Shown here piece after piece: positions 58,382 to 64,000 of a DNA stretch of 64,000 bases. A program made the position numbers and the translations under genes. Position 1 is the stretch's first letter. Each line of letters begins with the position of its first letter. The notes beneath the pieces are model-generated. The model was not told the origin of the DNA, did no database searches, and saw only the letters and a list, made by a program, of their open reading frames with translations. The stretch comes from Ectobius pallidus (taxonomy: Eukaryota; Arthropoda; Insecta; Blattodea; Ectobiidae), in assembly GCA_964059195.1 (NCBI GenBank), contig CAXKWD010000002.1, positions 50,680,923 through 50,744,922 of the forward strand. Reading direction: 5' to 3'.

Positions 58382-61245
58382 TGGGTCAATCCATATGAAG
58401 TCAACCAACACTGGTTGCTTGACCATTTAAAAAAAAATTCATTTTTTGTCAGATATCACCCCTATATACCAATAGTACAAAACGACAAATATTTTATTTT
58501 TACTCGGTTCCGTTTAGAAATGGCGGCCATCTTTCAATCATGGCGGACAGCTATTTTTGCATTTGTAGGTGTTTATGCAAATGCAAATATCTCTGGACTG
58601 GGAAGTGATAGAGCCTTGAGAAAAAAAGCATTATTCTCAGTAGATTCTGGGCTACATTTCTGGTCAAAAGCATTGGTTAGCTTAATTCACTTTTAAATGG
58701 TGAAAAAGGGGGCTAAACCTGAACAAAACTTTTGCAATATTATGACTTTTCAGGGTGTCACTATCTTACCTTGGAAAGAAATCTCGGGTGTCAGTTTTTT
58801 GTAGGAGGTACATATGTACCAGTACTTTCCTGGAATAAAATACAAAGCCACACATTTGTTTGCTTCCATTATTTAGGACTCTCAGAAAATAATGATTTTT
58901 CCAAATTTGACCAATTTTAGGCCTAAATATCTCTGGTTGGCAAAATAGGAAAAATCTAATTTTAGGCTCAATTCAAGGTCTATACGACACTAAGCTACTG
59001 TGAAAATTTCAAGTTTGAGACTCAAGCCAGAATGAAATTATGCTTGATACAACAAAGTGAAAAAATCGTATAGTAGGCTATATATGTAACACCCTCAATA
59101 TCAGCCTTAATTAATACTGACATTTTAAATAACGATTTAGAGCCTTAACATAACAATTTAGATACCTTTTCACATAATCACATGTGATTACATTTGGTGT
59201 TTCACCAATAGATGGGATATCTCCTCAGATAGGTGGACATATCCCAACACTGGCAATATGCCTTGATCCTTCACCAGTTTCCTTGACAACCTAACAAGAT
59301 GCACTGAGACATTAAACTCAGTAGCTATTTTGTCTCTGGACCAAGAATTTGGAAGTAGACTAACTTTTGTTTCTTTGTTTGCTACCAAACACTTCTTTTT
59401 TAGCTTTTCGATCAGTTCATCATACTCAAATGATAGAGACTGCTGGTTTGGCTCACTGCCTTCAATATCCTCATCAAAACCTATTTCCAACTTTTTTCTA
59501 ATAGCTTCAGACACCTTCTTATACTTTGCTTTTAAAGCCCCTTTTCTTTTATCAGAACTAAGTTTTTTAATTTTGGCTGCAGGTGACAATTCCAAACTAC
59601 TACAAGCTGCATCAACCTTCACCATATTTTCTGTTTTGTCTACATATTCATCACTAACGTTATCAACAGTAGCAGTATGAGCAGTAGGCCTAACAAAGAT
59701 CTTTGTGTAGCATGTAGGGCATAAGGATTTCCCTGGGACAATATTTACAGGGAAGTGTTTTTCCTTAAAAATATAATCCATTTTTATTTCCCTTAGTCCC
59801 TGAGACACTGATTTTTTGTGCACTTTTAGAGGGTCACAACAAATGCGTCCAAAGAGGTGGTTGTACTGTGATAAAAACTTGATTTCATGATACTTGCAGA
59901 TGAGGGAAAGATTTGAAGATATTCGTAATGAAAGCAATGATTTTTCTTCAGAACTATATTCACTGAAATGCCTTAGTCCCTTGGGCACAACACCATAAAC
60001 ATTTCTGTGGCACAGTTCATTGGTCAATGTTCCTATACAGCACTGAGGATCCATCTTGGTCTATTCAGAACACTACCAAGCAAAAAGCACTTCTTCACCC
60101 TACAACTGCATCCAACAAACTGAATAACTGGCTGGAACAGTTCATGTCTCAGCATGAGCAGTTGCAGGTTTAGACTTGTCTATGTACCCTCTCATCTTGC
60201 TCCCCACTGTGACTTTCCATAAAAGCAAAGGTTGATTGTTCCCTACTCAGGCATATGAAAATTAACTAAGCACCAAGCAAATTGTGTACAATTAGTTATA
60301 ACTGGTAATAAGGGAAATCCAAATTCTAAAACTGAACAGACTAAAATAATATACGCCTACATACATACAAACAAAAATTGATTCAGATTTGTTTTTTCAA
60401 TTGAAAACTTGTAGGCCTATCCTCTATAATTTATTTTAGCAGACCATTATGATTTATAATTAGGCTTATAATATGTAAATGAGGCCTTAAAACCATTAAA
60501 TATTGTGGACTAGGGTGATTATTTATTGATATATGGTTCACACAAAGCCTCATTATTTAAGGAGTTTGTTTGATACATAACTCCATTCTGGCTTGAGTCT
60601 CAAACTTGAAATTTTCACAGTAGGTTAGTGTCGTATAGACCTTGAATTGAGCCCAAAATTAGATTTTTCCTATTTTGCCAACCAGAGATATTTAGGCCTA
60701 AAATTGGCCAAATTTGGAAAAATCTTCATTTTCTGAGAGTCCTAAATAATAGAAGCAAACAAATGTGTGGCTTTGTATTCTTTTCCAGGAAAGTACTGGT
60801 ACATATGTACCTCCTACAAAAAACTGACACCAGAGATTTCTTTCCAGGGTAAGATAGTGACACCCTGAAAAATCATAATTTTGCAAAAGTTTTGTTCAGA
60901 ATTAGCCCCCTTTTTCACCATTTAAAAGTGAAATAAGCTAACCAATGCATTTGACCAGAAATGTAGCCCAGACTCTGCTGAGAATAATGGTTTTTTCCTC
61001 AAGGCTCTATCACTTCCCAGTCCAGAGATATTTGCATTTGCATAAACACCTACAAATGCAAAAATAGCTGTCCGCCATGATTGAAAGATGGCCGCCATTT
61101 CTAAACGGAACCGAGTAAAAATAAAATATTTGTGGTTTTGTACTATTGGTATATAGGGGTCATATGTGACAAAAAATGAATTTTTTTAAAAATGGTCAGG
61201 CAACCAGAAAATTCATAATTGGCTGACTTCGTATGGATTGACCCA
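58382..61245. mobile_element. 2.86 kb DNA transposon with about 670 bp inverted repeats
   Basis: The terminal inverted repeats span about 58382-59050 and 60570-61245 and are highly similar over their whole length. Outer ends read TGGGTCAATCCATA, and TA lies immediately outside both ends (58380-58381, 61246-61247), consistent with a TA target duplication. Each repeat carries ATGGCGGCC-type motifs, a 14-base palindrome GGTACATATGTACC (58807-58820 and 60799-60812), and a 62-codon frame that differs at few positions between the two arms. Between the repeats lies one gene on the minus strand. The repeats are far longer than in typical mariner or hAT elements; I cannot name the superfamily with confidence. 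Confidence 0.85.
59188..60054 (-). CDS. transposon-encoded Cys/His-rich, HTH-containing protein, short form
   Basis: The only gene of the long-TIR element: 288 residues, uninterrupted. Residues 1-120 are rich in Cys/His (C5, C6, C15, H16, C53, H56, H66, C72, C73, H79, C112, C115), with ICCDPLKVHKK and a final LCPTC, suggesting zinc binding. Residues 125-230 are Lys/Ser-rich and probably disordered or coiled. Residues 237-266 (SWSRDKIATEFNVSVHLVRL and following) look like a helix-turn-helix. From memory, widespread animal proteins with this N-terminal order continue several hundred residues past the HTH into a conserved C-terminal domain. Here the frame ends 22 residues after the HTH and the right-hand domain is absent before the inverted repeat. 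So this is probably a short or truncated DNA-binding protein of a transposon, not a host gene. Transposase activity is not claimed. Confidence 0.7.
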   Translation of the reverse strand: MDPQCCIGTLTNELCHRNVYGVVPKGLRHFSEYSSEEKSLLSLRISSNLSLICKYHEIKFLSQYNHLFGRICCDPLKVHKKSVSQGLREIKMDYIFKEKHFPVNIVPGKSLCPTCYTKIFVRPTAHTATVDNVSDEYVDKTENMVKVDAACSSLELSPAAKIKKLSSDKRKGALKAKYKKVSEAIRKKLEIGFDEDIEGSEPNQQSLSFEYDELIEKLKKKCLVANKETKVSLLPNSWSRDKIATEFNVSVHLVRLSRKLVKDQGILPVLGYVHLSEEISHLLVKHQM

Positions 61246-61670
61246 TATATGTTATGTATTTTTCACGAATTTTTAATAACACCAAAAAAAAAAACTGTCC
61301 CTGATAATAAAATCTGCTGCACAATCCAAAGATAAGCATTAATTTAAACTACGAGCATGAATACTCTTTTCTTATTCTCTAAGAATTTCAAAGAATTCAT
61401 GTAGCCTACATCAAAACAAAAAATAGATTATATTCATGCCAAATTTCCTACAGCCTAAAAAAACTCGCATGATATATAATTCATGCTAATATTATGTCTT
61501 CAAAATATCACTAGCTGTCACAATAAAGTATAGCAGATAAAAAAAATTGTACAGTAAGTTTCAAGCTTAAAGCAGAAACAAGTTAGTACTAATCTGTATA
61601 GGCCTATATGACTGCGTGAACTATAAAGACATTTTATGTAGAAGAAAATCAACTTGCAATTCACCCTTAT
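61246..61670. other. AT-rich spacer
   Basis: No gene was recognised. One TAGGCCTA octamer lies at 61599. Confidence 0.3.
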
Positions 61671-61975
61671 ATGCGAAACTCTACGAGCAAGAAACATAGG
61701 TCGACGTCGCGACGCGGCGGTGCGGTACGTAGGGGGCGAAGAAGGAAGACACTAACACATCCGTCACAACCACCGACACACACACAACTGCAAGAGTCGG
61801 AGTCGTCTGAAGGGTTCGTTTCCCCCAAGCTTGGTTGCTATAACACAATAACAGGTGCATCGTATCGGAGGCGTCGTCGTGGTGGAGGATTGGTCGTCGG
61901 ATCCTCCTATTTTCTGCAACCAGGAAGCCGATCGAGGGTGAATGTTGATATCCCCCACTACCATGACGTCATACA
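61671..61975. promoter_or_regulatory. CpG-rich promoter-like segment
   Basis: Unlike its AT-rich surroundings, this stretch is dense in CpG (for example GGTCGACGTCGCGACGCGGC near 61700). It contains TGACGTCA (61963-61970, a CRE) and an inverted CCAAT (ATTGG in GGATTGGTCG near 61888). Both motifs would suit a promoter reading on the minus strand toward 61700, but orientation is not settled. Long frames on both strands (plus 61671-62135, minus 61764-61964) are Arg- or Thr-rich and may be compositional. Confidence 0.4.
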
Positions 61976-62224
61976 GACTGGAGACTTAGTGGTATTAATC
62001 AGTCTATATACCACTACCACATGCAACTGCATAAATTTTTCTGCCTATTCATGCAATAAAGGACGTACGCTAGAGAAGGAAAATATTTACGTTCGCACAA
62101 TCTTGTTTTCGCAAGCCCTTCCTTCCAGCAAATGAGAATTACAAGGGAAGTACGTGGTCTTCAGACTTCTGAATGAAAAAAAAATGCTGATGTGAAATAC
62201 ATATCTTCTTCTTTCTAACTAAAA

Positions 62225-62865
62225 ATGTCGTTACCACATCACATTGCATTCCCGAAGGATACACAACCCAAATAAAATCTTATTAAGGCACTCACATAAT
62301 TTTCTTTATCCTCAGATGGACAATCCACCTGTCATTTCACATTCTGATATATAAATTAGAATATGAGACCGAATTCATAAAGCGCGTATTCAGTTGTTTC
62401 ATCCTGATGAGCTTTACTAATCACCAGGAAAGACTGAGTCTCTACAAACACTGAGTGGCTTTTAACTACCCTTCACAGATTTTTTTTAAATAAAAATTTT
62501 AGCTTCTAATGTAAGTAATTCGCGTAAAAAATGTAAACAAAATCACATGAAACATGGAAAACGAAAGTTTCTTCACGTAAAGGGGTGTTAAAAGTAAGAT
62601 AAAGTTGTCGCCATCCTTCGTGTTACATCCCCAAAAGGTACCTAACCCGAATTTAAAAAAAAGTTTTCATACGATTTTTCGTTCTGGGGCTACGCTATTC
62701 AGACATACACACGTTTCTGAAAATAGTAATTTTGGATTCAGAAGTCATCAAAATATGTAGGGGCAATTAGGTTAAAAATTTAACTTCCAATTTCTGGGTC
62801 GAATACGATACTTTCTCTACCTATAGCACCTATAGCACCTATGGTACGGGCAGAGGAAGTAATAA
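62225..62865 (+). repeat. dispersed repeat family F, full-length-like copy
   Basis: It opens ATGTCGTTACCACATCACAT and ends CTATGGTACGGGCAGAGGAA followed by GTAATAA, with internal blocks shared with 16969-17540 and 10817-11104. Length about 640. It has no inverted termini and no gene; the class is unknown. Confidence 0.65.
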
Positions 62866-63570
62866 AAATATCTATAATGAAATTGTTCAGATCGGTCATG
62901 CCATGGTGTGTGAATTACAGCCCTTGGCTTTACTTTTTCTTTGTAACATTCTATTTTACGTAGCCTATATTCTATTTTTCAAATTTTACAGCCATTTTTG
63001 AAACATCTTTCTGCCCCTTTACAGCTATCTTCTTACATCAATTGACCTCTTTCCTCATTCTTTTTAAGTCCGTTTCATTCCATTATCTTTCCTGCCTTGG
63101 GGGCATTCCGGCATCAGGTTCGCCAACTTGCCCATATACTATTTATTTTACTACACTTGTATTTCAGTCGATGTCAGATCTCTGTGTGTGGCTGGTCAAC
63201 TGAACGGCGAAGGTGTGGTTTTCTTGGTCAATATTGTCCTATGTTTTATTGTCTTATTTATTTTCGTTTTCCTTTTACACTCTCCTCCATAGCAACGGAT
63301 CGCAGCGGAAATTTTCTTAAGTCCCTTTGTTATTTAAAACTGTGGCTTTTCATACCTTATACAGTATTTACATTTTTTGCACTTCCATTCAACTGAATCA
63401 TCTCTACGTGGTATGAGCGTCAATGACTCTGGTTGCTGACAGCCCCTAAACCAAAATAGCACTACTATTACTATAGCACATATTGCTATCCAGAAGTAGT
63501 TCGGAAAGTAAGCACTCCCAATATTGATTTAAAATTTTCAGTTATATCTCATTAAAGATTTATATCACAC
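62866..63570. other. gene-poor stretch
   Basis: A 99-codon frame at 63097-63396 has no recognisable domain. TTCGGAAAGTAAGCACTCC near 63500 resembles a mariner terminus, but no partner end was found. Confidence 0.3.
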
Positions 63571-63571
63571 A

Positions 63572-63666
<95 letters not shown>
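63571..63666. repeat. (AAT)n microsatellite
   Basis: About 96 bases of AAT units with one interruption near 63609. Confidence 0.95.
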
Positions 63667-63667
<1 letters not shown>

Positions 63668-64000
63668 GTAATATCACTTCTATGGTAATATGGTTTGCAC
63701 AATACTTCTGGTAAATACGCCCAACCTATGATCTGTTATTTCTTCTTCCTCTCTCTACAGGCTTTCCATAAGCCTTTTTCTCACTAATGCTCACTAATAC
63801 TAGCCAATCATCTAGATCACAGGTAGAAGAACGACTACTAAAGTTCCTATTAGAGTCGGGACCTACAGATTTACGTGGAATCTGAATCACATGGGTCTCC
63901 AGTATACGTCACTTAATCGGAAATGTCCGAGATCAAGGCAGTTCAGTTCAGAGCTAGCGTCACTTAACTCAATAACTTGAAAGTGGTATGTCCGTAGTCC

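Noticed and set aside
61671..62135. 154-codon Arg-rich frame
   Set aside because: CpG-rich composition explains the Arg runs. There is no domain, and the orientation conflicts with the promoter motifs; kept only as a regulatory candidate.
63490..63530. Possible mariner end TTCGGAAAGTAAGC
   Set aside because: No matching inverted end or transposase remnant was found in the remaining sequence.
1..64000. CRISPR array, rRNA genes, genuine tRNA genes, bacterial or integrated viral genes
   Set aside because: Tandem repeats here lack regular unique spacers; tRNA-like segments are SINE heads with non-tRNA bodies. No rRNA core or viral gene was recognised.

Overview
The window is AT-rich nuclear DNA from an animal, most likely an insect. 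It has canonical GT-AG splice signals, tRNA-derived SINEs, non-LTR retrotransposon fragments, a mariner remnant, hAT-type miniature elements, Helitron ends and long triplet microsatellites. There are no operons, ribosome binding sites or tRNA/rRNA genes. The dense 8-mer TAGGCCTA (at least 22 copies) and the repeat mix suggest a cockroach or termite (Blattodea); that assignment is inference from memory, not a search.

True host coding sequence is sparse. (1) Minus strand 1818-1957 is an internal exon with clean acceptor and donor; it encodes a start Met and a short coiled coil that I read as the N-terminus of adenomatous polyposis coli (Apc). The rest of that gene would lie left of the window. 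A donor-bearing, moderately CpG-containing segment at 20838-21115, also minus strand, is a candidate upstream exon, and its phase fits the Apc-like exon; if so, about 19 kb of the left part is Apc intron. (2) Minus strand 48239-48655 is an uninterrupted 138-residue secreted or GPI-anchored Ly6/three-finger protein with all ten cysteines and a TATA-like promoter. (3) 61671-61970 is a CpG-rich, promoter-like stretch with CRE- and CCAAT-type motifs.

The rest is mobile DNA at several ages. 5.8-9 kb: internally deleted mariner, SINEs, hAT-type MITEs with target duplications. 9.8-18.1 kb: poly(T), SINEs, a large foldback, A-rich degenerate repeats, a second foldback split by a MITE. 18.5-24.3 kb: hAT-type MITEs and quiet AT-rich DNA. 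25.6-31.3 kb: LINE 3' ends. 33.9-45.4 kb: copies of a GACAGAC-bearing dispersed repeat, MITEs, and a Helitron made of three head-to-tail units. 46.6-54.4 kb: SINEs, duplicated GC-rich blocks, the Ly6 gene and another MITE. 58.4-61.2 kb: a 2.86 kb transposon with about 670 bp terminal inverted repeats enclosing a single 288-codon gene, the most unusual system here.

That gene has a Cys/His-rich putative zinc-binding region and a helix-turn-helix-like segment, then stops where I recall relatives continuing. It looks like a non-autonomous element that keeps only the DNA-binding half of its transposition protein. The host genes show no sign of acting in one pathway.
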